From contig CAYMCQ010000113.1 of the NCBI GenBank assembly GCA_964389025.1, forward strand, positions 1-9,087: 9,087 nt of DNA. Direction: 5' to 3'. The notes beneath the pieces are model-generated. The model was not told where the DNA came from and made no database searches. It was given only the letters and a program-made list of their open reading frames with translations. This DNA comes from CAYMCQ01 sp964389025. GTDB taxonomy: Bacteria; Verrucomicrobiota; Verrucomicrobiia; Limisphaerales; CAYMCQ01. Position 1 is the first letter of the stretch. Each line of letters begins with the position of its first letter. The translations under genes and the position numbers were made by a program. Of this stretch, positions 1-6,903 are shown in pieces.

Positions 1-24
1 GGAGTGCGGCAGTCCTCTGCCGCT
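1..24 (-). repeat. Hairpin repeat just downstream of the kinase gene
   Basis: Seen: a perfect 7-bp stem (GCGGCAG at 6-12, CTGCCGC at 17-23) with a 4-base loop, starting 22 bases beyond the kinase stop codon. Read on the minus strand, the 24 bases match the hairpin at 5067-5090 at 21 of 24 positions. Two of the three differences exchange a G-C for a C-G pair within the stem, so pairing is kept. The repeat may also help end kinase transcription, but no T-run follows within the window. Confidence 0.6.
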
Positions 25-45
25 GTGGCTGTGGAAGATTCGGCC

Positions 46-3000
46 TCATGATTTCTCAACAGCCTGCAATACCGCCCGCACGGTTGTGCCGCCGGAGTTG
101 GAATCAATCTCAAGCCGCCCGCCCAACTGCCGCATCCGCTCGCGCATCCCGGCGATGCCCACGCCCAATTCCGCTGCCGCGCTGCGCACCCGCTGCAGTT
201 TCTCCGGCGGAATGCCATGACCATCATCTTTCACTTCGAGACAAATCTCTTTGTCGCGCCTTGTCAGCCGGATCGTCGCCGTCGCGCTGCCGGAATGTCG
301 GACGATGTTGCCAAGCGCCTCCTGTGTCAGACGGAACAAGGCCATCTCATGCTCTTTGTCAAGACGGCCAATCTGCCCGTCCGCTTCGACTTCGATCTTC
401 ACGCCGCTGCGTTTGGCAAGTCCGCCTGCGTAATCGCGCAACGCCCCGACCAGCCCCACTTCTTCGAGCACCGGGGGATGGAGGAGATACGACAGCGTGC
501 GAATCTCCAGCGCGGCGCGATCAGTCAAGGCGAGACTGTCGGCGAGCGTCCGTTCGGCGACGGCTTTTCCAGCCACCGCCTTTTGGAGCGAAGAAAGATT
601 CATCGCCAGCGCGGCAAGTTGCTGCGCTGTGTTGTCGTGCAACTCGCGCGCGATGCGGCGGCGCTCCTCGTCCTGCAATCGCAGCAGCCGGCCGGAAAGC
701 TGGCGCAATGCCTCCTCCGCCTGCTTGCGTTCGGTGATGTCCTGGCACGCGCCGTAGATGCGGACCACGCGCCGCTCTGTGTCGCTCCATTCCGGTCGCA
801 GGTGGCTTCGGAGCCAGCGAAGTTGCCCGGATTTGGCGGTGAGGCGCATTTCGAGGATTTCGGCCTCGCCGCCTTTTGTCACGCGATCCAATGCAGCCTG
901 TTGCGTGGCGCGATCGTCTGGATGAATCAGGCTGCGGAAGCTGACGCCGCTTTTCAACTCCGCTTCGGAGTAACCAAGCACTTTTGTGATGGGACTGGTT
1001 GCCCAGTCAAGCTTCAACGAGCGGTCCGGTTCGACGCGATAGGCGAAGGCGTATGCAACAATGGTTTCGGCCATGAGCCGGTGGCGCAGTTCGCTCGCTT
1101 GCAGCGCATGCTCCGCTTGCTTGCGTTCGGTGATGTCAATGTGGCAACCCATCATGCGCGCCGGTTTGCCCGCGGCGTCGCGGAAAACTTGCGCCTGCGT
1201 GAAAATCCAGCGCCACGAACCGTCCTTGTGGCGCAAGCGGAACTCGGCTTCGTAGTGCGCGTGGGGGTCTTCCATGAAGCGCTGCACCTTCGCGAGCGTC
1301 GGCGCGAGGTCATCCGGGTGCAGGCGGCTTTGCCATTCCTCGAGGCGGTTGGAAATCTCGTCCTCCGCGTGACCAAGCTGGCTTTTCCACTCGCGCGAGA
1401 AATAAACCTCGTTGGTCGCCAGATCCCAATCCCACAGGCCGATGTTCGACGCGGCGACGGAGAGCCGCAGCCGCGCCTCGGCCTCGCGCAGCGCCGCCTC
1501 GGCCTGTTTGCGCGCGGTGATGTCCCGCGCCAGGCCGCGCACGAGCGGGGCGGGCACGCCTGCGGTGCGCAGCGTGTTGTCATATTCCCAAAGGCGTCGC
1601 TCCCCGGTCCTGGTCTGCACGATCATCTGGCCCCGGGCGGCACCGCGCTGCTTGATGCGCCGCAGATACAGCGCGAACCGCGGTAGCGCTTCCGGTGCCA
1701 GAATGTCCTGGAGATTCATCCGGAGCAACGCGCCCGGTTCATACCCCAATATTTTCTCGGCGTTCGGATTGGCGGAGAGAATTCGCCCCGTCAGGTCGTG
1801 GGTGCAAATCAGGTCGTGGCTGTGCTCCACCAAGTCTCGATACCGGTCTTCGCTCACGCGCAACGCCTCCTCGGCCCGCTTGCGCTCGGTGATGTCGCGG
1901 GTGATGCCGAGGAGGGAAATGACTTTGCCTTGTTCGTTGCGCAATGGCGTGGCGTGGGTCTTCAGCCAGCGGTGCGCACCTTTCAGCCCGGTGATTTGAA
2001 ACTCCAGCGACCCGGATTCGCCGCGGAACACCCGTTCGGTCAGCGAGCGAAACGCCGTGCGGTCGGTCTCGACGATGAGCGGGTAAACACAGCGGTTCCC
2101 TACTTGTTGAAATGAATCCGCTTCGAGCATCCGCAGCCCGGCGGGATTCATTTCGAGCAGCGAGCCGTCGGCCGCCAGCAGTTTCACACATTCCGGTTCC
2201 GTGTCGAAAATGGTGCGCAACCGCTCCTCGCTCGCCCGCAGCGCCTCCTCCGCCCGCTTGCGCTCGGTGATGTCAATGTGACAGCCGAGCATGCGGGTCG
2301 GCTTGCCCCTTGCGTCGCAGAGAATTGTGGCCCGGGTGAAAATCCAGCGCCACGAGCCGTCCTTGTGGCGCATCCGGAATTCGACTTCGTAGTGCGCGCC
2401 GGGATTCTCGATGAAGCGCCGCACCTTCGCCTCCGTCGGCGCGAGATCGTCCGGGTGCAGGCGGCTTTCCCATTCCTCGAAGCGGTTCGGTATCTCGTCG
2501 CCCGCGTAGCCGAGCTGGCTTTTCCACTCAGGGGAAAAATACACGTCGTTGGTTGCGAGATTCCAGTCCCACAGGCCGATGTTCGACGCGGCGACGGAGA
2601 GGCGCAAGCGCGCCTCGCTCTCGCGCAACGCCGCCTCGGATTGGGAGCGCTCGATCATGTCCGCCGTCTGACGCGCCAGCAGGTCGAGCAACCGCAGTGA
2701 CCGCTCGTCGGGCCGGTGTGGAGTCTTGAAGTGCGTGGAGAACATTCCTAGCGCCTTGCCGGACCGGCTCACCAGCGGCGTGGATTGCACAGCCCGCACG
2801 CCGGCCTTCAACTGAACCGCCAACGCGGGAGTGCCGGCAAAGATCGGGTCCGTCGCCACGTCCTCGACGATGACGCGCTCGCCCCGCTCCAAGGCGACGT
2901 GGCAAGACCCCTTGCCGGTGTAGGCGTGGTCCCAGAAGTCCACCCAAGAGGGGTCAAAGCCGCGGTGTGCCCGGATGCGAAGGTCGCCGGACGCCGGGTC

Positions 3001-4575
3001 GAGCAGTTGAAGGTTGGCCATGTCAGCGCCCGTGATGGCCATTGCCGCTTCAACAATCGCGTCGAGCGTCGTCTGCAAATTGCCAACGCCCAATAGGAGC
3101 GCCCCAACGGCCTGCAGCCGCTTCATCGCCTCCAGATCGCCCGTCAACCGCGCCTCGCTCTCCCGCAACGCCGCTTCCGCCGCCTTGCGCTCGGTGATGT
3201 CGCGGCTGACGGTGGCCCAGCCGACGATCTCGCCGCTGGCGTCACGGATATTGAAGACGTTGTAAAGCATCCAAATCGGCGTGCCGGTCTGGAAGTGGCG
3301 GAAGCGAATCTCCACGTCCCCGTGGCCCTCCCGCAGCACGCGCGGGAAGAATTCCTCCGTGATGAACGGCTGGTCTTCCGGAAAGAAACAGTCCTGCACC
3401 TTGACCTGGCAGGCGGATTCCAAATCGGGCAGTCCGACCATGCTCAGGCCGGCGGCGTTGACGTAGAACGGTTTGAACTCGCGGTCGCACATGCCGATGA
3501 ACTCGTGGCTGCTGTCGGCCAGCGAGACAAACTTCTGCCGCTCCGCCTCGGCCTGCTTGCGCTCGGAAATGTCCACGCAGAACTCAACACAGGTGTTGTC
3601 GCCGAGCGAACTGCCCGCGAAAACAAACCATTGCCGGGTGCCGTCTTTGCGTAAATATTCCTTCTCATACGGGCCGATGTATCCCGTGACCTGAAGTTTC
3701 TCCATCTCCGCCAGGCTCATCTCCACGTATTCCGGCGGTGTGAGTTTCTGCCAGGTAAGTTCGCCCGACTCCATTTCGCGGCGGCTATAGCCCATGAGCT
3801 TCAGGAATGTGTCGTTGGCATCCGTCATGCACCCATTCGTTATATCCCAGAACATGACGCCGACCGTTTTGACATCCAACACCTTCTTCAGTCTCGCATA
3901 GCTCCTGTCCAAAGCTTCTTCTGCCCGCTTGCGCGCGGACAGGTCCTCGATGATGCAGATGCCGTCGCCGGGCGTGCCTTCGAGCATCGCCACGGCGAGG
4001 AGGATCGGCACGCGGCTTCCATCCTTGTGGAAATACTCCTTCTCATACGGCGTGCAGGCGCCGGTGGATTTGAGATCGCCGATGGCGCGCAGATCCGCCT
4101 CCTTCCATTCCGGAGGCGTCAGGGCATCCCAGCGCAGGCACCCGGCGTTCAACTCTTCCCGAGTGTAGCCAACCAGCTTAAGGAACCGATCGTTGGCCTC
4201 GGTGATGTGTCCGTCCATGTTGGCGATCATGACGCCGATGATGTTCGACTCGACTAAACGGCGGTGGCGGCTCTCGCTCGTGCGCAGCGCCGCCTCGACC
4301 TGCTGGCGCTCGGTGAGAAACCTCGCCAGAAACACCACTGCCAGACAAGCAAACACGCTGACCACAAGTGCCGACCACTCGGCGGCGATACCATCTGACG
4401 TCGGCGGCCACCAGCGCGGTTGCGCCTGGAGCGTGGCACACTGGCGATACGTCATGAACGCCAGCATCAGGGTGAGAAAGCCCATCCGCCAATCGCGCAG
4501 CCGCCGCAGCAACACCACCGACCATGCCGTCGCCACGACTCGGATCAAAATCGAAATAATCAGCAGCAGGGTCAT
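46..4575 (-). CDS. Multi-PAS/GAF membrane sensor histidine kinase (NarL/HisKA_3 type)
   Basis: A 1509-residue sensor kinase that should autophosphorylate on His and pass the phosphate to a response regulator, probably a LuxR/NarL-type DNA-binding one. Three predicted membrane segments (about 3-23, 31-48, 67-87) leave almost no periplasmic domain, so sensing is probably cytoplasmic or within the membrane. Domains in order: PAS 102-217, PAS 224-340, PAS 346-463, GAF 486-642, then PAS at 655-773, 783-898, 908-1023, 1035-1152 and 1163-1283, mostly joined by DITERK-xAE-AL linkers. The HisKA_3 core has His1313 in ARELHDN. The ATPase domain has the N-box with Glu1419 and Asn1423, DDGHGI at 1450-1455 and GVGIAGMRER at 1471-1480. 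There is no receiver or HAMP domain and no response regulator in the window. The ATG at 4575 leads directly into the first membrane helix; no strong ribosome site precedes it. The family is certain; the ligand is unknown. Confidence 0.95.
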   Translation of the reverse strand: MTLLLIISILIRVVATAWSVVLLRRLRDWRMGFLTLMLAFMTYRQCATLQAQPRWWPPTSDGIAAEWSALVVSVFACLAVVFLARFLTERQQVEAALRTSESRHRRLVESNIIGVMIANMDGHITEANDRFLKLVGYTREELNAGCLRWDALTPPEWKEADLRAIGDLKSTGACTPYEKEYFHKDGSRVPILLAVAMLEGTPGDGICIIEDLSARKRAEEALDRSYARLKKVLDVKTVGVMFWDITNGCMTDANDTFLKLMGYSRREMESGELTWQKLTPPEYVEMSLAEMEKLQVTGYIGPYEKEYLRKDGTRQWFVFAGSSLGDNTCVEFCVDISERKQAEAERQKFVSLADSSHEFIGMCDREFKPFYVNAAGLSMVGLPDLESACQVKVQDCFFPEDQPFITEEFFPRVLREGHGDVEIRFRHFQTGTPIWMLYNVFNIRDASGEIVGWATVSRDITERKAAEAALRESEARLTGDLEAMKRLQAVGALLLGVGNLQTTLDAIVEAAMAITGADMANLQLLDPASGDLRIRAHRGFDPSWVDFWDHAYTGKGSCHVALERGERVIVEDVATDPIFAGTPALAVQLKAGVRAVQSTPLVSRSGKALGMFSTHFKTPHRPDERSLRLLDLLARQTADMIERSQSEAALRESEARLRLSVAASNIGLWDWNLATNDVYFSPEWKSQLGYAGDEIPNRFEEWESRLHPDDLAPTEAKVRRFIENPGAHYEVEFRMRHKDGSWRWIFTRATILCDARGKPTRMLGCHIDITERKRAEEALRASEERLRTIFDTEPECVKLLAADGSLLEMNPAGLRMLEADSFQQVGNRCVYPLIVETDRTAFRSLTERVFRGESGSLEFQITGLKGAHRWLKTHATPLRNEQGKVISLLGITRDITERKRAEEALRVSEDRYRDLVEHSHDLICTHDLTGRILSANPNAEKILGYEPGALLRMNLQDILAPEALPRFALYLRRIKQRGAARGQMIVQTRTGERRLWEYDNTLRTAGVPAPLVRGLARDITARKQAEAALREAEARLRLSVAASNIGLWDWDLATNEVYFSREWKSQLGHAEDEISNRLEEWQSRLHPDDLAPTLAKVQRFMEDPHAHYEAEFRLRHKDGSWRWIFTQAQVFRDAAGKPARMMGCHIDITERKQAEHALQASELRHRLMAETIVAYAFAYRVEPDRSLKLDWATSPITKVLGYSEAELKSGVSFRSLIHPDDRATQQAALDRVTKGGEAEILEMRLTAKSGQLRWLRSHLRPEWSDTERRVVRIYGACQDITERKQAEEALRQLSGRLLRLQDEERRRIARELHDNTAQQLAALAMNLSSLQKAVAGKAVAERTLADSLALTDRAALEIRTLSYLLHPPVLEEVGLVGALRDYAGGLAKRSGVKIEVEADGQIGRLDKEHEMALFRLTQEALGNIVRHSGSATATIRLTRRDKEICLEVKDDGHGIPPEKLQRVRSAAAELGVGIAGMRERMRQLGGRLEIDSNSGGTTVRAVLQAVEKS
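1102..1488 (-). repeat. Internal duplication, copy 2 (seventh PAS domain of the kinase)
   Basis: Codes for residues 1030-1158. By hand alignment about 103 of 129 residues are identical to residues 651-779 (2239-2625), including the block LRLSVAASNIGLWDW and the end GCHIDITERK. The other PAS domains of the protein are far less alike, which points to a fairly recent duplication of one PAS-linker unit. Confidence 0.85.
2239..2625 (-). repeat. Internal duplication, copy 1 (fourth PAS domain of the kinase)
   Basis: Codes for residues 651-779, the partner of 1102-1488. The two copies are separated by two unrelated PAS domains, so a simple tandem duplication does not explain the order. The linker is repeated at DNA level too: a 17-base core (TTGCGCTCGGTGATGTC on the plus strand, coding DITERK on the minus) is exact at 1880-1896, 2258-2274 and 3185-3201. 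It has one mismatch at 725-741, 1121-1137 and 1508-1524. Confidence 0.85.
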
Positions 4576-4709
4576 CGTTTTGCGCTCATTTTACCGAATT
4601 GTCCGGCTTCTGCATAGGACGACGCTAACACCATCGAACGTCATTGCCAGCAGGAAGATGAAGTCAAAAATACGACGAATGTCCCCCGGCGCATCCGGCA
4701 GGTTCCACC
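4576..4709 (-). other. Leader region upstream of the kinase
   Basis: These 134 bases lie between the kinase start and the first repeat block and should hold the kinase promoter. On the minus strand a TTGACT (about 4660) and a TAAAAT (about 4590) look like separate promoter elements, but neither has a good partner at 16-18 bases, so I do not call a promoter. No convincing gene is present on either strand. Confidence 0.4.
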
Positions 4710-4843
4710 GTAGCGCAGACTTCCAAGTCTGCCGTGTCGCGGATTTCCAAATCCGCGAGTCGTCCGCCAATTCAACGCGCTTGAATATTCAACGCGCAGC
4801 CGATTTGGAAATCGGCGATACGGCAGGTTGCGAAACCTGCGCT
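4710..4843. repeat. Paired-hairpin repeat block 1 (two inverted units)
   Basis: The plus-strand unit (4710-4757) has two perfect hairpins: GCAGACTT/AAGTCTGC (4715-4732, 2-base loop) and CGCGGATTT/AAATCCGCG (4738-4757, 2-base loop). After a spacer of about 40 bases comes a second unit in reverse orientation (4799-4843), again with two hairpins: GCCGATTT/AAATCGGC (4799-4816) and GCAGGTT/AACCTGC (4823-4840). Read on the minus strand, the second unit lines up with the first along its whole length; most stem differences are compensated on the other arm. The arrangement resembles the head-to-head REP pairs (BIMEs) of enterobacteria, although the sequence is unrelated as far as I can tell. A 10-base direct repeat, TTCAACGCGC, lies in the spacer (4771-4780, 4788-4797). 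Confidence 0.85.
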
Positions 4844-4886
4844 GCGCGGCTCGGCAGAGGCATCCAGCGTAGCGCGGACTCCGGCT

Positions 4887-5040
4887 GTAGCGCAGACTTC
4901 CAAGTCTGCTGTATCGCGGGTTTCAAAACCCGCGAGGCTTCTGGCTGTCCGACACGCCTGAAACTTCCACGCCCAGCCGATTTGGAAATCGGTCCCGCCA
5001 CGGCGGGAGCAGGTTTGTCCCGCAGCGCGGGATGCGCTAC
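4887..5040. repeat. Paired-hairpin repeat block 2, ends GTAGCGC / GCGCTAC
   Basis: The first 23 bases are identical to the start of block 1. Hairpins: GCAGACTT/AAGTCTGC (4892-4909), CGCGGGTTT/AAACCCGCG (4915-4934), CCGATTT/AAATCGG (4977-4992), TCCCGCC/GGCGGGA (4993-5008) and TCCCGC/GCGGGA (5018-5032). The block starts with GTAGCGC and ends with its exact inverse GCGCTAC (5034-5040). Its right half is more divergent than that of block 1. A truncated extra start, GTAGCGCGGACTCCGGCT, lies directly upstream at 4869-4886. No protein-coding signal is seen. Confidence 0.85.
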
Positions 5041-5066
5041 ATGGCGCACATGGTTCACGGGGTTAA

Positions 5067-5145
5067 AGCGCCAGAGGACTGGCGCAGTCCAAGACGCTGC
5101 GCGTTTTCCTTGCGCTATCACATCGCGCGCCAGCGTCCTGGACTG
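5067..5145 (+). repeat. Hairpin cluster: AGGA-loop hairpin plus long imperfect stem-loop
   Basis: A perfect 7-bp hairpin GCGCCAG/CTGGCGC with loop AGGA (5068-5085) is followed at once by a long stem-loop. Its arm 5085-5103 pairs with 5124-5145 (CAGTCCA with TGGACTG at the base) with about one mismatch and one bulge, around a loop of some 20 bases. The first hairpin is an inverted relative of the one at 1-24, so similar repeats sit on both sides of the kinase gene. Confidence 0.7.
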
Positions 5146-5177
5146 TCCACCCTCCGCAGTGCTGCTACGGAGAACGG

Positions 5178-5201
5178 GCGGCGGTCTGCCGCCGCTTTTT
5201 A
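5178..5201 (+). terminator. GC-rich hairpin followed by a T-run
   Basis: A 7-bp perfect stem, GCGGCGG (5178-5184) and CCGCCGC (5189-5195), with loop TCTG is followed by five T. This has the form of an intrinsic terminator in the plus direction. No plus-strand gene lies upstream, so it is as likely to be another palindromic repeat that happens to have this shape; it could insulate icd from read-through transcription. Confidence 0.4.
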
Positions 5202-5377
5202 TCACGGCGGGTCATGCATTGCCGATGTCAACCACAACTGCCATGGGCAAGAAGCGTCGCGCTTTTCCCAAAAAAGTGTTGGCGACCGATGTCTATCCTT
5301 GATTTCTTTGCGGCTGAGTATAACTCTCAACGCTCGCGAATTTCAAAAATCGCAAATCAAAAATCTAAAATCGCATC
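5202..5377 (+). promoter_or_regulatory. icd leader with A-rich tandem repeat in place of a ribosome site
   Basis: The bases before the icd ATG contain no Shine-Dalgarno sequence. Instead a 14-base unit is repeated in tandem at 5345-5358 and 5359-5372 (AAAAATCGCAAATC, then AAAAATCTAAAATC; 12 of 14 identical), ending five bases before the start codon. An A-rich, unstructured leader of this kind could support ribosome loading without SD pairing; this is inference. A TATAAC at 5319-5324 could be a -10 element, but the nearest -35-like TTGATT (5299-5304) is only 14 bases away, so the promoter is unresolved. Confidence 0.4.
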
Positions 5378-6643
5378 ATGGCTTACAAAGACATCACTCC
5401 TCCAGCCGGCGGAAAAATCACCATCGCGAACGGCAAACTGACCGTTCCTGAAAATCCCATCATCCCGTTCATTCGCGGCGACGGCACTGGGCCGGATATT
5501 TGGGCCGCGAGCGAGCGCGTTTTCGACGCCGCTGTGAAGAAAGCTTACGGCGGCAACCGCAAGATTTCATGGTTTGAAGTTTATGCCGGGGAAGCAGCGA
5601 AGAACAGATTCGACAACTGGCTGCCGGACGACACCGTTGACGCGTTCAAGGAATTTCTCGTCGGCATCAAAGGCCCGCTCACGACGCCGACGGGTGGCGG
5701 CATCCGCTCGCTCAACGTCGCGTTGCGCCAGATGCTTGACCTCTACGTCTGCCTGCGGCCAGTCCAATATTTCAGCGGCGTGCCGTCGCCGGTCAAGCAT
5801 CCCGAGAAGGTGAACATGGTCATCTTCCGCGAGAACACAGAGGACATCTACGCGGGCATTGATTTCGAGGCCGGCAAGGAAATGGCGCTCAAGACGATTG
5901 AATTTCTCAAAACGAATTTCCCGAAGGAGTTCAAAAAAATCCGCTTTGGTGAAACGCCGGACGTCGTCGGCATCGGCATCAAGCCCGTTTCCAAGACCGG
6001 CACACAGCGCCTAGTCCGCTCGGCCATCGAATACGCCATCGCGCAAAAGAAGAAATCTGTGACGTTCGTCCACAAGGGCAACATCATGAAATACACCGAG
6101 GGCGCGTTCATGCAATGGGGCTATCAACTCGCGCGCGAGGAATACGGCGCGGAACTCGTGGACGGCGGGCCGTGGTGCAAGATTCCCGAAGGCAAACGCG
6201 GCGCGGGCATCGTGTTCAAGGACAGCATCGCGGACATCACACTCCAACAGGTGCTCACACGCCCAAACGAATTTGAAGTCATCGCCACGCTGAACCTCAA
6301 CGGCGATTATTTGAGCGACGCGCTCGCGGCGCAGGTGGGCGGCATCGGCATCGCGCCCGGCGGCAACATCAATTACATCACCGGCCACGCGATCTTCGAG
6401 GCGACGCACGGCACCGCGCCGAAATACGCGGGCAAAGACGTGGTGAATCCCGGCAGCGTGGTGTTGAGCGGCGAAATGATGTTCCGCTACATGGGCTGGA
6501 TTGAAGTCGCAGATTTGATTTTGAAAGGCTTGAACGGCGCGATCGCCAGCAAGCGCGTGACCTACGATTTTGCTCGCCTCATGGACGGCGCGACAGAAAT
6601 CAAATGCTCGCAGTTCGGAGATAACATCATCGCGCACATGTAA
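5378..6643 (+). CDS. icd: Isocitrate dehydrogenase, NADP-dependent
   Basis: Converts isocitrate to 2-oxoglutarate and CO2 with reduction of NADP+ (TCA cycle, cytoplasm). The 421 residues are close to the 416 of E. coli Icd and align over nearly the whole length. Substrate residues are present: Ser111 and Asn113 in GGGIRSLNVALR, Arg117, Arg127, Arg151, Tyr158 and Lys233. The metal-binding aspartates are Asp286, Asp310 and Asp314. NADP preference is supported by Lys349-Tyr350 in HGTAPKYAG and by Tyr396 and Arg400 in TYDFARL, the positions of Lys344, Tyr345, Tyr391 and Arg395 in E. coli. Ser111 matches the E. coli serine phosphorylated by AceK; whether this organism has AceK is not shown here. 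The ATG at 5378 fits the family start. The gene is monocistronic in this window, with repeats upstream and hairpins downstream. Confidence 0.98.
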   Translation: MAYKDITPPAGGKITIANGKLTVPENPIIPFIRGDGTGPDIWAASERVFDAAVKKAYGGNRKISWFEVYAGEAAKNRFDNWLPDDTVDAFKEFLVGIKGPLTTPTGGGIRSLNVALRQMLDLYVCLRPVQYFSGVPSPVKHPEKVNMVIFRENTEDIYAGIDFEAGKEMALKTIEFLKTNFPKEFKKIRFGETPDVVGIGIKPVSKTGTQRLVRSAIEYAIAQKKKSVTFVHKGNIMKYTEGAFMQWGYQLAREEYGAELVDGGPWCKIPEGKRGAGIVFKDSIADITLQQVLTRPNEFEVIATLNLNGDYLSDALAAQVGGIGIAPGGNINYITGHAIFEATHGTAPKYAGKDVVNPGSVVLSGEMMFRYMGWIEVADLILKGLNGAIASKRVTYDFARLMDGATEIKCSQFGDNIIAHM

Positions 6644-6650
6644 GTTTGTA

Positions 6651-6671
6651 GCGGTGGTCTATGACCGTCGC
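6651..6671 (+). repeat. Short hairpin directly after icd
   Basis: A 9-bp stem (GCGGTGGTC with GACCGTCGC) has a 3-base loop, 7 bases after the icd stop. Two of the pairs are G-U wobbles that work only in plus-strand RNA; on the other strand they would be C-A mismatches. This favours a role in the icd transcript, such as 3'-end protection. It also resembles the hairpin repeats upstream of icd. Confidence 0.5.
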
Positions 6672-6696
6672 CAACGCTTGCTTGAAAAATTCAAAC

Positions 6697-6732
6697 GGCG
6701 GTTGTCAGAAATGACGGCCGCCATTTTAGTTT
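6697..6732 (+). terminator. icd: Probable icd transcription terminator
   Basis: An 11-bp stem (6697-6707 with 6712-6722), which includes two adjacent U-G wobbles in plus-strand RNA, has the loop GAAA (a GNRA tetraloop) and is followed by ATTTTAGTTT. The position 54 bases after the icd stop, the strand-specific wobbles and the T-rich tail support a terminator for icd. The T-tract is interrupted, so efficiency is uncertain. Confidence 0.6.
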
Positions 6733-6831
6733 GGTTCCGGCCAAGGACGGAGATGCCGCGTCGACGGGGCTGGCTTGCCACGCCGGAGTGAGACGAAGGC
6801 GGGAGAATTTCTGATTTGTGATTCTACGGAG

Positions 6832-6894
6832 CTACGCATCGGCGGCACTGGGATAATCGTCATAGCCGCCTTGATTTTTGCCGGGTCGCTGCAT
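6832..6894 (-). repeat. Short coding-like repeat downstream of the toxin (copy A)
   Basis: Minus-strand reading gives ATG, then MQRPGKNQGGY and nine further residues to a TAG, 20 residues in all. It is in the same frame as the toxin gene, 9 bases after the toxin stop. The core at 6863-6885 matches 7534-7556 at 22 of 23 bases. The peptide is either a relic of a longer gene end or an interspersed repeat; no independent ribosome site is visible. Confidence 0.45.
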
Positions 6895-6903
6895 GACAGG
6901 AAT

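Noticed and set aside
1..49. An ATG overlapping the kinase stop (ATGA) with an open frame to the left edge, suggesting a coupled downstream gene
   Set aside because: The 16 visible codons are Gln/Pro/Arg-rich and mostly come from the hairpin repeat at 1-24; nothing supports a real gene without the sequence to the left.
217..1686. A 489-codon open frame on the plus strand opposite the kinase
   Set aside because: It is antisense to strongly conserved PAS and kinase domains, and its sequence repeats wherever the PAS linkers repeat. Long antisense frames are expected in GC-rich genes.
700..3600. Regularly spaced repeated sequence resembling a CRISPR-like array
   Set aside because: The spacing is about 370-400 bases and the repeats encode the DITERK linkers between PAS domains; they are parts of one protein.
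4193..5302. A 369-codon plus-strand frame running across the kinase start and the repeat blocks
   Set aside because: Its middle part is the translation of palindromic repeats (SADFQVC-like), a known source of false ORFs; there is no domain and no ribosome site.
5225..5302. A 25-codon plus-strand frame (MSTTTAMGKKRRAFPKKVLA...) upstream of icd
   Set aside because: It is a possible leader peptide, but it has no ribosome site, no regulatory residue pattern and no recognised relative. It is too short to support.
6011..6637. A 208-codon minus-strand frame inside icd
   Set aside because: It is the mirror of a fully conserved enzyme; the protein has no recognisable domain.
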